64,000 bases of DNA from Qipengyuania sp. S6317L1 (lineage in GTDB: Bacteria > Pseudomonadota > Alphaproteobacteria > Sphingomonadales > Sphingomonadaceae). The notes beneath the pieces were generated by a model that was not told the origin of the DNA, did not search any database, and was given only the letters and a program-made list of their open reading frames with translations. A program made the position numbers and the translations under genes. Positions 1 to 9,618 of this stretch are shown piece after piece. The DNA is taken from positions 496,001 through 560,000 of the forward strand of contig NZ_JALKAJ010000005.1 of NCBI RefSeq assembly GCF_023015615.1, written 5' to 3'. Each line of letters starts with the position of its first letter. The first letter of the stretch is position 1.

Positions 1-1450
1 GCGCCTGAAGTTCGGCCAGAAACGCATCGGAATCCTTGCGCTTCTTCTTGCGACGCACGAGCCGGTCGCCAAGCACATCCTGCTCGGTGAGGATTTCAAG
101 TTCATCGCTCGCAAACCCAGTGTCGAGCGGCAGGACCATCGCGGCAATCTTGCCTTTGGAGGCTAGGCCTTGCGCCTCCTGCCAGCTCTCCGCGATCACA
201 CTGGGCGCGCCCGCTTCGTCGAGGATGGAAGCGATCCGTGCTCGGCTGCCTGTGGAATAGGCGGCGAACATCGCCTTCTTGCCAGACTTGGTGACCGCGC
301 CAAAATGCTTGGCCGCCGCTTCGTAAATGTTGTCGCCGCGCGCGCGTTCGGGTGAAAAATCGCGCGCAGCCTTGAAACCGAAGTCGAGTGTATTGGGGGT
401 CTCGGCCTGCGCAAAGACAGTCGCCTTGTGCGCCTTGGCTGAGGCTAGGGCAGTTTTGAATTCGTCCTCACCCAGATAAAGCGCATCCTTGGAAAGCGGG
501 CGATAGCTGCCTGATTTTTCGCTTGCGATGCGCCGACGCTGATCGTGGTAATCGGTGATGTCCGTTAGGCGTTCTTCCGCCGCGCCAACCGCACTTGCGT
601 CGATCACCACTACGTCATCTTTGCCAAGGTGGTCGAAAAGCGTCGCAAGCTTGTCTTCGAACAGCGGAAGCCAATGCTCCATGCCGGCAAGCCGCCTGCC
701 ATCGCTTACCGCTTCATAGAGCGGGTCCTGTGTCGCATTGGCTCCGAACAATTCGCGGTAACGCGAGCGGAAACGCTTGATGCTTTCGTCATCAATCAGC
801 GCCTCTGATGCAGGCAGCAGCAGGTGGTCTTGCAAACGCCCGGTCGAACGCTGCGTACCGGGATCGAACAGGCGCAGGCTCTCAAGTTCGTCTCCGAAGA
901 AATCGAGGCGCAGACCTTCATCGAGCGAGGACGGGAAAATATCGACGATAGAGCCGCGCACCGCAAATTCGCCGTGGTCGATCACGGTGTCGGTGCGTGA
1001 ATAGCCTTGACGGGTGAGCAGCGCTGCCAAGCTGTCATGGCCGATGGTGGTGCCCACCTTGAACTCGCGCACGCTTTCACGGATGCGAAACGGAGTGAGG
1101 ACGCGCTGGAGCACGGCGTTTGCGGTTGTCACTACCAATTGCGAGGACGACGAAGGCCGCTGCATACGGAAGAGTGCAGAAAGCCGTGCAGCGCTCACCG
1201 ATAGAGCAGGGGAAGCCCGGTCATAGGGCAGGCAATCCCATGCGGGAAACTCAAGTACCTCGATCTCGGGTGCAAAGAAGCGCGCAGCCTCCGCCACTGA
1301 TCGCATCGCCGCATCATCCGGCGCGATGAAAACCGCGCGATGCGTGGTTGCCCGTGCCAGATCCGCCATCACCAATGGCTGTGCACCGCGAGGGAGCGAC
1401 GACAAGGTTAGCGAGGCATTAGCCGAGAGGATGCGTGAGAGGTCTGGCAT
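1..1450 (-). CDS. mfd: Transcription-repair coupling factor Mfd, N-terminal part (truncated by the window edge)
   Basis: The minus-strand frame starts with ATG at 1450 and stays open for 483 codons to the left edge, so only the N-terminal third of a roughly 1150-residue protein is present. Mfd removes RNA polymerase stalled at DNA lesions and recruits UvrA. The visible part corresponds to the UvrB-like N-terminal domains: it begins MPDLSRILSANASL, and the UvrB-homology region contains FPAWDCLPYDR, GEFAVRGSIVDIFP and RLDFFGDELESLR. The CarD-like polymerase-interaction domain and the helicase motors would lie beyond base 1. It sits 75 bp downstream of sdhE on the same strand and is probably cotranscribed with it. 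Identity is clear from the conserved blocks; completeness cannot be judged. Confidence 0.95.
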   Translation of the reverse strand, partial: MPDLSRILSANASLTLSSLPRGAQPLVMADLARATTHRAVFIAPDDAAMRSVAEAARFFAPEIEVLEFPAWDCLPYDRASPALSVSAARLSALFRMQRPSSSSQLVVTTANAVLQRVLTPFRIRESVREFKVGTTIGHDSLAALLTRQGYSRTDTVIDHGEFAVRGSIVDIFPSSLDEGLRLDFFGDELESLRLFDPGTQRSTGRLQDHLLLPASEALIDDESIKRFRSRYRELFGANATQDPLYEAVSDGRRLAGMEHWLPLFEDKLATLFDHLGKDDVVVIDASAVGAAEERLTDITDYHDQRRRIASEKSGSYRPLSKDALYLGEDEFKTALASAKAHKATVFAQAETPNTLDFGFKAARDFSPERARGDNIYEAAAKHFGAVTKSGKKAMFAAYSTGSRARIASILDEAGAPSVIAESWQEAQGLASKGKIAAMVLPLDTGFASDELEILTEQDVLGDRLVRRKKKRKDSDAFLAELQA

Positions 1451-1525
1451 ATGGGATCAGCTCAATAGCAATTGGGCCCCGCGAAAGTTCCGGGGGGCCT
1501 TACGATAATTCGGTTTTTTTAAAGC

Positions 1526-1804
1526 TTAGCTTGGAATGTTGACGTAGTCGAGGCGCTGCATCTTCTCGATCATCTCGCCTTCAAATCGCTCTGGCACAGC
1601 CTGTGTCTTGAGGCCCCATGCCATGACGTCGACATCGTCCTCGGCCAGAAGATCTTCGAACCAATCCATCTCTTTTTCGCCCCATGTCTCATGGTAGCGA
1701 TCAAAATAGCCGCCGATCATGTAATCGGCCTCGCGCGTGCCTCTGTGCCAGGCGCGAAATTTGGCGCGTGCCTTGCGGGTTTTTAATGTGGGCATATCGG
1801 ACAT
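1526..1804 (-). CDS. sdhE: FAD assembly factor SdhE (succinate dehydrogenase assembly factor 2 family)
   Basis: A 92-residue protein of the SdhE/SDHAF2 (DUF339) family, which promotes covalent attachment of FAD to the flavoprotein subunit of succinate dehydrogenase. The family signature RGxxE is visible at residues 21-25 (RGTRE), followed by the helical FDRY and DWFEDLL segments typical of this small five-helix fold. The frame is open further upstream, but conserved similarity begins at MSDMPTLK, so the ATG at 1804 was chosen; the extension would run into divergent recG. Length matches the family (80-95 residues). It is divergent from recG across 54 bp, which must hold both promoters, and lies upstream of mfd on the same strand. 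Confidence 0.9.
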   Translation of the reverse strand: MSDMPTLKTRKARAKFRAWHRGTREADYMIGGYFDRYHETWGEKEMDWFEDLLAEDDVDVMAWGLKTQAVPERFEGEMIEKMQRLDYVNIPS

Positions 1805-1858
1805 GGGTTTCAGGTAAGACACTCGAAAGCTGTGTGCAAGGTCCCTATAACTACAGTG

Positions 1859-3934
1859 ATGCGGCCCGATATTCTGAACCCTCTGTTTGCAGAAACCCAG
1901 ACGCTTGATGGCGTGGGGCCAAAGCTTGCCAAGCCTTTGGAAAAGCTGGGCCTGACGCGGGTGCGCGATTTTCTTTATCATCTTCCGGAGCGTTTCGTGA
2001 CGCGCCGTGCAATCACCAATCTTGATGAGGCGGGGGAGGGCGAGCAGGTGATCGTCGCACTGACGCCCACCGAACACCGCGCGTCGCGCAACCCGGGCAG
2101 GGGGCCTTTCCAGGTCCTGGCGCAAGACGAGATCGGCAATATTTGTGCGATCACATACTTTGGGCGCGCGTCATACACGGGCAAGAAACAGCTTCCGGTG
2201 GGCGAAAAGCGCTGGGTGGCGGGGCGGCTTGATCGCTATGGCGATATGCTTCAGATCGTGCACCCCGACCACGTCGAAGAGACGTCGGATGCCAATATGG
2301 GCCGCATGACGGAGCCGGTTTACCGTCTGTCGGAGGGGCTGACTCAGCCGCGGATCCTGTCGCTTGTTGAACAATCTTTAGCCAAGGCGCCGCCGCTCCC
2401 TGAATGGATCGAGCCGGGACAGTTCGAAAAAGAGGGTTGGCCGGATTGGGAGGAGGCCGTTCGCGAGGCTCACAAGGGCCCGAACGAAGCGGCGCGCAAT
2501 CGCCTTGCCTATGATGAGCTTCTGGCGAACAGCCTCGCGCTACTCTTGGTGAAAGCAGACAGTCGCCGCCGCAAGGGGCAGGCTCTCAAAGGTGATGGAA
2601 GCCTTCGCGCAAAACTCGATCTGCCGTTCGAAATGACCGGCGCGCAAAAGCGTTCGGTTAGCGAGATCGAAGGCGATATGCAGCAGGAAGCACCGATGCT
2701 TCGGCTCCTCCAAGGCGATGTTGGCGCAGGCAAGACCGTGGTGGCGTTGCAAGCCATGCTGATCGCCAATGAGGCGGGCAAACAGGCAGCGCTCCTCGCG
2801 CCAACCGAAATCCTTGCACGCCAGCATTACGAGACGCTCCGCAAGATGGCGGCGCCCACCGGAATTGAGGTGGCTCTTCTCACGGGTCGCGCCAAAGGAC
2901 GTGAGCGTGAGGGGCTTTTGATGAGCCTTATGCAAGGCGATATCGACATCCTCGTTGGCACGCACGCGATCTTTCAGGACAGTGTTGCCTACAAGGATCT
3001 GGGGCTTGTGGTGATCGACGAACAACACCGTTTCGGCGTGGCGCAGCGGCTTGCTTTGGCGGGCAAGGGCCGGCGCAGTCCGCACACGCTGGCCATGACC
3101 GCAACACCCATCCCGCGCAGTCTGACGCTCGCGCAATATGGCGAAATGGATGTGAGCCGCCTAGATGAATTGCCGCCCGGAAGACAGGCAATCGAGACGC
3201 TGGTTTTTCCGCAAGGTCGCCTCGATGAAATGATTGCCGCCGTCGGGCGCCACCTTGCAAGCGGAAGCCAGGCTTATTGGGTGTGCCCTATGGTGCGCGA
3301 GGCCAGTGGCTCGTTTGAAAGCACCGATATTGCTGCTGCTGAGGCGCGTTATGCCCAGCTTGCAGAGCATTTCGGCGATCAGGTAGTGATGGTCCACGGG
3401 CAACTCCACCCCGATATCAAAGACGCAAATATGCAGGCCTTCGCGAGCGGTAAGGCCAAGCTCCTGATCGCGACCACCGTTATCGAAGTTGGTGTTGATG
3501 TGCCGAGTGCCACTCTCATGGTGATCGAGCAGGCCGAACGATTTGGCCTTGCGCAGCTTCACCAATTGCGCGGGCGTGTGGGAAGGGGGTCGGAAAAGAG
3601 CCGCTGCGTGCTTTTGCGCGGTGACGAACTGTCAGAGACGGGCAAGAAACGCCTCACTTTCGTCAAAGAATCGCAGGATGGTTTTTATCTTGCTGAAAAG
3701 GATCTCGAACTGCGCGGCGGCGGCGAACTGCTCGGCACGCGCCAGTCAGGCGATGCAGCGTTCCGCATCGCCGATCTTGAGCAGGTGCAGAAGCTTCTTC
3801 CCGCAGCCCACGCCGATGCACGGCTGTTGATGGAGCGTGACGGCGGGCTCACTTCCAAAAGGGGAGAGGCCGCTCGAATTTTGCTCTATCTGTTTGAGCG
3901 CGATTGGGGCGTGCAGCTTCTTAGAGGCGGGTAA
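1859..3934 (+). CDS. recG: ATP-dependent DNA helicase RecG
   Basis: A 691-residue RecG, the superfamily-2 helicase that regresses stalled forks and processes Holliday junctions. The N-terminal wedge domain begins with MRPDILNPLFAE and a helix-hairpin-helix-like GVGPKLAKPLEKLG. Walker A is GDVGAGKT at residues 286-293 and the DExH box is DEQH at 387-390. Motif III (MTATPIPRSL) and the C-terminal motifs (TTVIEVGVDVP, GRVGRG, ELRGGGELLGTRQSG) are all present. The ATG at 1859 was chosen over one nine codons upstream because homology starts there. It is convergent with the phosphatase gene, 8 bp away. Confidence 0.97.
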   Translation: MRPDILNPLFAETQTLDGVGPKLAKPLEKLGLTRVRDFLYHLPERFVTRRAITNLDEAGEGEQVIVALTPTEHRASRNPGRGPFQVLAQDEIGNICAITYFGRASYTGKKQLPVGEKRWVAGRLDRYGDMLQIVHPDHVEETSDANMGRMTEPVYRLSEGLTQPRILSLVEQSLAKAPPLPEWIEPGQFEKEGWPDWEEAVREAHKGPNEAARNRLAYDELLANSLALLLVKADSRRRKGQALKGDGSLRAKLDLPFEMTGAQKRSVSEIEGDMQQEAPMLRLLQGDVGAGKTVVALQAMLIANEAGKQAALLAPTEILARQHYETLRKMAAPTGIEVALLTGRAKGREREGLLMSLMQGDIDILVGTHAIFQDSVAYKDLGLVVIDEQHRFGVAQRLALAGKGRRSPHTLAMTATPIPRSLTLAQYGEMDVSRLDELPPGRQAIETLVFPQGRLDEMIAAVGRHLASGSQAYWVCPMVREASGSFESTDIAAAEARYAQLAEHFGDQVVMVHGQLHPDIKDANMQAFASGKAKLLIATTVIEVGVDVPSATLMVIEQAERFGLAQLHQLRGRVGRGSEKSRCVLLRGDELSETGKKRLTFVKESQDGFYLAEKDLELRGGGELLGTRQSGDAAFRIADLEQVQKLLPAAHADARLLMERDGGLTSKRGEAARILLYLFERDWGVQLLRGG

Positions 3935-3942
3935 GAACGCCC

Positions 3943-4443
3943 CTAGGCTTTCGGCGCTTCTGCTCTTGCTGCCAGCTTTTCAGCCAGCCTGTTCGCAGCG
4001 CTTGATACCAGTTCCCAGCATTCATCAAAACTGCCCTGATCGCCGTAATACGGGTCATCGACAGAAGCCCCTTCGTGATCTTCGAGCACATCGAGAAGCA
4101 TGGCGACTTTGGCCCGGCCATGGCGCGGCGCACGGGCTTCGATGCCGGCCAGATTGGCGCTGTCGAGTGCGAAGATGTGCGTGAACCGGTCAAAGTCCTG
4201 CTCGCATAGCTGTCGACCACGGCCACCAGAGATGTCCACGCCGTGCCTGCCCGCTGCTTTGATCGCTCTTGGATCGGGCGGTTCGCCGATATGATAGCCA
4301 GCAGTGCCTGCAGAATCGATTTCAATTTCAAGCCCGGCCTCAGCCGCAGCTTTGCGAAATGCCCCTTCGGCCATTGGTGATCGGCAAATATTGCCCAAAC
4401 ACACAAACAGGACCGACAGGCCGTTTTCATTCCCCCATTCCAT
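3943..4443 (-). CDS. Low-molecular-weight protein-tyrosine phosphatase
   Basis: A 166-residue cytoplasmic phosphatase of the LMW-PTP family, which hydrolyses phosphotyrosine through a cysteinyl-phosphate intermediate. The P-loop C(X)5R is CLGNICR with nucleophile Cys15 and Arg21, near the N-terminus as expected. The general-acid loop is DDPYYG, with the catalytic aspartate around 129-130. Length is typical (about 155-165). It stands alone, convergent with recG and not beside exopolysaccharide genes, so a Wzb-type role in capsule export is not suggested by context. The substrate cannot be inferred. Confidence 0.92.
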   Translation of the reverse strand: MEWGNENGLSVLFVCLGNICRSPMAEGAFRKAAAEAGLEIEIDSAGTAGYHIGEPPDPRAIKAAGRHGVDISGGRGRQLCEQDFDRFTHIFALDSANLAGIEARAPRHGRAKVAMLLDVLEDHEGASVDDPYYGDQGSFDECWELVSSAANRLAEKLAARAEAPKA

Positions 4444-4542
4444 GACCGCTTTCTAACAACAGCTTTACGCAATGCAATAAGGATTGGGCTAAGGTCGCGC
4501 CATTACGATGTAAATTCGTGTCCCTATTCCAGCACCTTAGCT

Positions 4543-5883
4543 TCAAAAAGACGTTGTATCAGAAAGGATCTCTTGCGTTATGCGCCTGACGTTCACCTTC
4601 GCTTTAAGGCGTGCGCCAAGAAGAGCCGTGCCAGACACCTTACGCTGGACGAACAGGGTTTCGATGGGAGGGAAGGCCCAGGTCGCCTTGTCCTGTGCGA
4701 TTTCCCAACCTTCTTCGCGTAGCAGCGGCACAAACCCCCGGTCGCCAAAATCGAAAGGGGCATCCTCTCGCATTTCATTGATGACGATGTCGATCATACG
4801 GTTGACCCGCTCGGGGTGACGTTCAGCAACGATAGGCATCATGAAGCCTGCCTCGATTGTCGCCTTCAGAACCTCGTCGCGATTTCCGCTCAAGCCAGCT
4901 TCGAGCATTTTTCGATAACCATTGGCGACGCTGGGATCGACTGCGCGGCAGGCGCCAAAGTCGAGGAGGATAATCTCGTCTGTCGATGCCCGGTAGCGGA
5001 AGTTGGCAAAATTGGGATCGGTTTGCATGACACCGAATTCAAACAGCTCGCGCGCCACCAAACGCATCATCCGCTCGGTCACGGCGTTGATGCGCTCTTG
5101 CGACTGCGTCTCAAGCGTTTCGATGGCAGAGCCTTCTTCAAAACTCATCGCGAGGATTGATCCGCGCGTAAGCTCTTTGTGAAGGCGCGGGACGACAAAT
5201 CCCGTCTCACCCTGCAACTGCTTTCGATAAAGCTCCATCTGCTCACCCTCGCGGGTGTAATCAGCCTCTTCATGGAGCTGTTTTTTTGCAGCGGAGAGCA
5301 GTTTTTCGACCTCAATTTCAGGCGGAGCAAAGCCGGCGATTTTCAGCAGCGTCATCACATTGTCGACATCGCTGTCGATGCTCTTGGCAACGCCGGGATA
5401 TTGGACCTTGATCGCAAGCTCCTGACCATCGCGGGTAAGCGCCTTGTGCACCTGACCGATAGACGCTGCCGCAATCGGGCGCGGGTTGAACCATTTGAAC
5501 TGGCGGCGCCAATCGTCACCCCATTCTTTTTTCAGAACGGTGTCGAGTTGCCTGGTCGGCATGAAATTGGCTTGATCGCGAAGGCGCGCTAGGATGTCGG
5601 ACAGTTCCTTGGGAAGGAAATCGCCTGCGTCCAGGCTGATCATCTGCCCCATTTTCATCGCCGCTCCGCGCATATGGCTTAAGCGGTCGGTCATCCGGGT
5701 GACATTGCCCGGCGTAAGGATGAGGTCGCGCCGGTTGAGCCCTTCGCCGCTCGCCAGCCGCCGGACACCTTCTGCGGCCATGCCACCAGCAACGCCGCCT
5801 ACGAGCCTGCCCATCGAGCCAAGGCGCGCCATGCGGCTTGCGGGAACTGCTCGTTCGCGAGATTTGTCCTTTGGGCCGTCCAC
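4543..5883 (-). CDS. ABC1/UbiB-family atypical protein kinase-like ATPase
   Basis: A 446-residue member of the ABC1/COQ8/UbiB family of atypical kinases linked to ubiquinone biosynthesis and lipid metabolism. The diagnostic KxGQ motif is KMGQ at residues 77-80. An alanine-rich nucleotide loop follows (PIAAASIGQVHKA), then the catalytic-core equivalents QTDPNFANF and LDFGACR. Unlike classical UbiB there is no obvious pair of C-terminal membrane helices, so this is nearer the soluble COQ8/ABC1 branch. No ubi genes are adjacent. Substrate unknown. Confidence 0.88.
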   Translation of the reverse strand: MDGPKDKSRERAVPASRMARLGSMGRLVGGVAGGMAAEGVRRLASGEGLNRRDLILTPGNVTRMTDRLSHMRGAAMKMGQMISLDAGDFLPKELSDILARLRDQANFMPTRQLDTVLKKEWGDDWRRQFKWFNPRPIAAASIGQVHKALTRDGQELAIKVQYPGVAKSIDSDVDNVMTLLKIAGFAPPEIEVEKLLSAAKKQLHEEADYTREGEQMELYRKQLQGETGFVVPRLHKELTRGSILAMSFEEGSAIETLETQSQERINAVTERMMRLVARELFEFGVMQTDPNFANFRYRASTDEIILLDFGACRAVDPSVANGYRKMLEAGLSGNRDEVLKATIEAGFMMPIVAERHPERVNRMIDIVINEMREDAPFDFGDRGFVPLLREEGWEIAQDKATWAFPPIETLFVQRKVSGTALLGARLKAKVNVRRITQEILSDTTSF

Positions 5884-5922
5884 GTTACACCTTTTGCACT
5901 TTCATCCGTCACGAAACGCAAA

Positions 5923-5946
5923 GGGTCCGGGAAGTATCCCGAACCC
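5923..5946 (-). terminator. Probable rho-independent terminator downstream of the YqaE/Pmp3 gene
   Basis: A 10-bp stem with one mismatch (arms 5923-5932 and 5937-5946, 4-nt loop) is followed on the minus strand by a T-rich run (TTTGCGTTT). It sits about 55 bp after the stop of the minus-strand Pmp3-like gene and before the ABC1-kinase start at 5883, so it may separate the two. Confidence 0.55.
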
Positions 5947-6001
5947 TTGTCGCGAAGGTAAAGTCCCGAAGGTAAACCTCCAAAAGGATTAGCGTTGCGT
6001 G

Positions 6002-6184
6002 TTACGCGATCGCGCGTCCGCCACCTTGAACATAATTCACGTAAATCCCGTGGACGAGACCTGGAATATAGAAGATCAGTGTGAGGATCAGGTTGATCAA
6101 AAAGTCGGTACCCAGTCCCTTTTTAAGCGCAACGCCAAGTGGGGGAAGAAGAACGGTGGCGATAAGGGTAATCAGTTCCATCAT
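6002..6184 (-). CDS. YqaE/Pmp3-family small membrane protein
   Basis: About 60 residues with the two-helix Pmp3/YqaE pattern: helix, LLPPLGVALKKG, helix ending IFYIPGLVHGIYV. These proteolipids modulate membrane potential and stress tolerance in yeast and plants; bacterial roles are poorly defined. Two starts are possible. An ATG at 6199 adds MEISL, but the GGAG it contains is ideally placed to be the ribosome binding site for the ATG at 6184, so the shorter form was chosen. Length is typical for the family. Confidence 0.85.
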   Translation of the reverse strand: MMELITLIATVLLPPLGVALKKGLGTDFLINLILTLIFYIPGLVHGIYVNYVQGGGRAIA

Positions 6185-6413
6185 GAGTGAAATCTCCATT
6201 TAATTCTATTTTGGCGCCGCGTGTATCGCGTTGGCCTTCACTCAAACTATGCAGACGAAGCCTGATCGTTCCAATTTTTCACACAAACGCAATCCAAGGC
6301 GCTCAGCTTGCGACCTTGGTGAAGTTGGATTCCTTTGGTCCAAGATCTGACGCAGATCGCTATTCCAGCTTCATCCGCGGGAACCGTGAGGCGCCCGAAG
6401 CGCTCTTTGCTGC

Positions 6414-6887
6414 ATGGACACAAAGACCTCTCTAACCAGAACCGCCCGCACACTAGGATACGCCGGACTTTTGCCGCAGATCCTGTGCCTTGGCCTGACA
6501 GTTTCGGGTCATGAATACGCCTATACTGCTATGGCAGGAGGCTTCGCCTACGCAGCTGCAATTTTTAGCTTTCTGGGCGGTATGTGGTGGGGGCAAGCGA
6601 TTCAAAGCGGGCGCGCCGGGGCGGGCACGTATCTGATTGCCGTTTTGCCCAGCCTGATCGCTGTGGCGCTGTTCCTGCCTTGGAGCTTTGGCTGGGAATG
6701 GCCGGGTCCTGCGTTGCTGTTCCTCGGCTTCTTGATCCTCGGCTCACCTGCGGTAGACCGCGCTCTCGGCTATGCACAGAATGATTTCATGCGGTTGCGC
6801 ATGATTCTTTCGACAGGGCTCGGCGGGCTGACCATCGCTTTGGGCTTCGCTTCGATGCAGCTTATGCAGAGGAGCCTTGCCGTATGA
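6414..6887 (+). CDS. DUF3429-family integral membrane protein
   Basis: A 157-residue hydrophobic protein with about five predicted membrane segments (residues roughly 15-30, 40-60, 72-90, 98-113 and 130-150). The pattern GYAGLLPQ, FSFLGGMWWG and SPAVDRALGY is characteristic of DUF3429 proteins, which are inner-membrane proteins of unknown function. No ribosome binding site is strong enough to settle the start. It lies 65 bp upstream of the M14 peptidase gene and could be cotranscribed with it, but no functional link is visible. Confidence 0.75.
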   Translation: MDTKTSLTRTARTLGYAGLLPQILCLGLTVSGHEYAYTAMAGGFAYAAAIFSFLGGMWWGQAIQSGRAGAGTYLIAVLPSLIAVALFLPWSFGWEWPGPALLFLGFLILGSPAVDRALGYAQNDFMRLRMILSTGLGGLTIALGFASMQLMQRSLAV

Positions 6888-6952
6888 GTTTACATGGCGA
6901 GGCTCTTGAGTTTTAAGACCGTCCCGACCGTTTCGATTATTTAGGAGCCTTC

Positions 6953-9535
6953 ATGCTCGCTCGTCTGATTGCCGCAGTTTCAATTTTGCTTGGTTCATCG
7001 TCCGCGCTCGCCGAACCCGTCAGCTATTTTCAGGTCGAAGGCGTCCAGTATGACGAAAGCGTGCCTGCTTATGAAGATCATGCAGGTTACGAGATTGGCG
7101 AAAGACCGGTCCGCATGGCCGAGATGGTTTCCTACCTCCGCGGACTTGCGGCAAAATCAGATCGGATTGTTGTTGAAACGATCGGTTATTCACATGAGCG
7201 GCGCCCGCTGCTTTCCCTGATCGTCACCAGCCCCGCAAACCACGCCAATCTTGAGAGTATTCGTCAAGCGCACCTGGCGCGGGCCGAAGGGCGCGCCGCG
7301 CCTGATGCAGCGCCGATGGTGCTGTGGCTGAATTTTGGCGTTCACGGAGCAGAAACCTCGGGCATGGAAGCGGCGGTGCCGGTGGTATATCACTTTGCTG
7401 CGGCACAAGGGGCAGCGGTTGAAAACCAGCTCGATAACGCGGTGATGATCTTCACCGTGCCGTTCAATCCCGATGGCCACACACGCAGGATCGACCACGT
7501 CGATACCTATTGGTCCTATGCAGACAATTCCGACCCCAACGACGCCGCGCATGACCTTTGGGTTGAAGCGCGGACCAATCATTACTGGTTCGATTTGAAC
7601 CGCCAATGGCTTTTGCTCACGCAGCCCGAATCTCAAGCCTGGATCAAGCAATGGCACAAGTGGAAGCCGATGCTCTCGGTCGACTATCACGAGATGGGCT
7701 CGCACTCGCCCTATTACTTCCACCCGGGGGAAGAGAAGCGCAAAAACCCGCTGATCCCGGACCGCGCGCGCGAGCTTGCCTATGGCATTGCGGAACGGCA
7801 CGCGGCTTATCTCGATGGCGAGAAACACCTCTACACCACCGAAGAACGCTTCGATAACTACTACATCGGAAAAGGTTCAACCTATCCGCAAATCAATGGC
7901 TCGCTCGGCATCCTTTTCGAAGCAGGCGCTGCGCGGGGAGGGGCCATCCAAACCGAGCGAGGCCTTGTCAAAACGGCCGAAAATGTGCGCACACAATTCC
8001 GCACCGCGCTTACCAGCATTCAGGGGGCGCTTGATCTGCGGCAGGAGATCACCGCTTATCAGCGCGATTTCTTTGCCCAGAATGCCCGTGCCGCGACGAG
8101 CGGGGGATGGGTCTTTACAGCCGATGGCGACCCGGAAAGAGCCGCGCGTTTCGTGCGACTTCTCAATATGCACGATATCGAGGTCAGCACCCTTGGTTCA
8201 AACGTGACCGCCGGCGGGCGCGACTTTACCGCTGGTACGAGCTACTTCGTCCCGATGTCCCAGACCAACAATCGAATGATCAAGGGCATTTTCGAGCGCG
8301 TGACGAGCTTTGAGGAAAACATCTTCTACGATGTGTCTGGATGGACCCTTCCGCTCACCTATGACCTTGATTACGCACAGGTCAGTCGCACACCTGCGTT
8401 GGCAGAGCGTGCCCTTGGTGCATTCAAAAGCGCGCCGTCGCCCGATGTAGCGCCCTATGGCTATGTGTTCGACTGGTCGCACACCTATGCCCCGCGCGCA
8501 CTGAACCGCATCCTGTCAAAAGGCATCATGGCAAGAGCAGCGACGGAGGGCACAATTGTGCGCACCACCCGCGGCGAGGTCGAGCTTGGCCGCGGGGCGA
8601 TCTTCGTACCGCTTGACCGCCAGGAAGTTTCGCAAGACGAAATCCATCCCGTGATGGAGACAATCGCTGCACAAGACGGCGTCCCGGTCTTTGCCGCCAC
8701 TTCTGGGCTCACGCCGGTTCCGGGCAGGGACCTTGGCGCGTCGAACATCTTTCGTGCTTTGGAAAAACCCAAGGTCGTGCTCGCATATGGAGATGGCCTT
8801 GCATTTTACGATGCGGGCGAGGTGTGGTGGACGCTCGATTATGGTCACAAGATGCCGGTCACGCTGGTTCGCAAGGATGATCTGGGGCGTCTGGATTGGC
8901 GCGATTACACCCATCTCATCATGGTTGGTGGCAATCCTAAATTGCCAGAGGAGCTTACCAAAAGCCTGCAAGGCTGGATCAAGCAGGGCGGCACTCTGAT
9001 TGCGACACGCGATTCCGCGCTCTGGGCTGAAAAGACCGTGCTGGGAAGCAACGAGAAGAAGGGCGAGGATGAAGTCAAGGATGCGGACAGCAACACCGAA
9101 CAACCTGCGCCTGTGGAACGCCGCGATTTTGCAGAGATAGGACTTCGCGATGCCGAGCACGTGATCGGCGGCGCAATCTTTGCAACCGATCTCGATACGT
9201 CGCACCCGCTGGGGTTTGGTTATTCGGACCGCGACTTGCCAGTGCACCGCAATGTCGACTTCACACTGAAACGCCCGGAGAAGAACCCGTATGCCGTACC
9301 GGTTGAATACACTTCCGATCCGCTTCTTTCTGGATACTCGTCACAAAAGCGGTTGGATGAAATCGCTGGCACACCCTCGGTCGTGGCACAGCGATTGGAG
9401 GGGGGGACGGTAATCCTGATGGCCGACAACCCGGTTTTCCGTGGCACTTATGCAGGCACGGAGAAATTGCTGATGAATGCACTGTTCTTCTCGGGCTTGA
9501 TTGATCGCCCGCGCGGAGACTATTCCGAAGAGTAA
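6953..9535 (+). CDS. Exported M14-family zinc carboxypeptidase-like metallopeptidase
   Basis: An 860-residue protein with an N-terminal signal peptide ending near SSSALA (residue 20). The peptidase domain carries the M14 zinc ligands HxxE as HGAE (His131, Glu134) and a downstream histidine in DYHEMGSH (His246). The substrate-binding segment NPDGHTRR lies between them, and a LFEAG segment carries the expected catalytic glutamate. The C-terminal half resembles the class-I glutamine-amidotransferase-like extension found in this M14 subfamily. It is far longer than classical carboxypeptidases (about 300 residues) but normal for this exported subgroup. It probably degrades peptides in the periplasm; the actual substrate is unknown. 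Confidence 0.88.
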   Translation: MLARLIAAVSILLGSSSALAEPVSYFQVEGVQYDESVPAYEDHAGYEIGERPVRMAEMVSYLRGLAAKSDRIVVETIGYSHERRPLLSLIVTSPANHANLESIRQAHLARAEGRAAPDAAPMVLWLNFGVHGAETSGMEAAVPVVYHFAAAQGAAVENQLDNAVMIFTVPFNPDGHTRRIDHVDTYWSYADNSDPNDAAHDLWVEARTNHYWFDLNRQWLLLTQPESQAWIKQWHKWKPMLSVDYHEMGSHSPYYFHPGEEKRKNPLIPDRARELAYGIAERHAAYLDGEKHLYTTEERFDNYYIGKGSTYPQINGSLGILFEAGAARGGAIQTERGLVKTAENVRTQFRTALTSIQGALDLRQEITAYQRDFFAQNARAATSGGWVFTADGDPERAARFVRLLNMHDIEVSTLGSNVTAGGRDFTAGTSYFVPMSQTNNRMIKGIFERVTSFEENIFYDVSGWTLPLTYDLDYAQVSRTPALAERALGAFKSAPSPDVAPYGYVFDWSHTYAPRALNRILSKGIMARAATEGTIVRTTRGEVELGRGAIFVPLDRQEVSQDEIHPVMETIAAQDGVPVFAATSGLTPVPGRDLGASNIFRALEKPKVVLAYGDGLAFYDAGEVWWTLDYGHKMPVTLVRKDDLGRLDWRDYTHLIMVGGNPKLPEELTKSLQGWIKQGGTLIATRDSALWAEKTVLGSNEKKGEDEVKDADSNTEQPAPVERRDFAEIGLRDAEHVIGGAIFATDLDTSHPLGFGYSDRDLPVHRNVDFTLKRPEKNPYAVPVEYTSDPLLSGYSSQKRLDEIAGTPSVVAQRLEGGTVILMADNPVFRGTYAGTEKLLMNALFFSGLIDRPRGDYSEE

Positions 9536-9618
9536 TCCGATCACCTTGTAGAAAGAGGGTGCGCATAAGTGGGTTCTCGCGTGGTGGCATGCTGGCATTT
9601 GCTGGCTATAGATCAAGC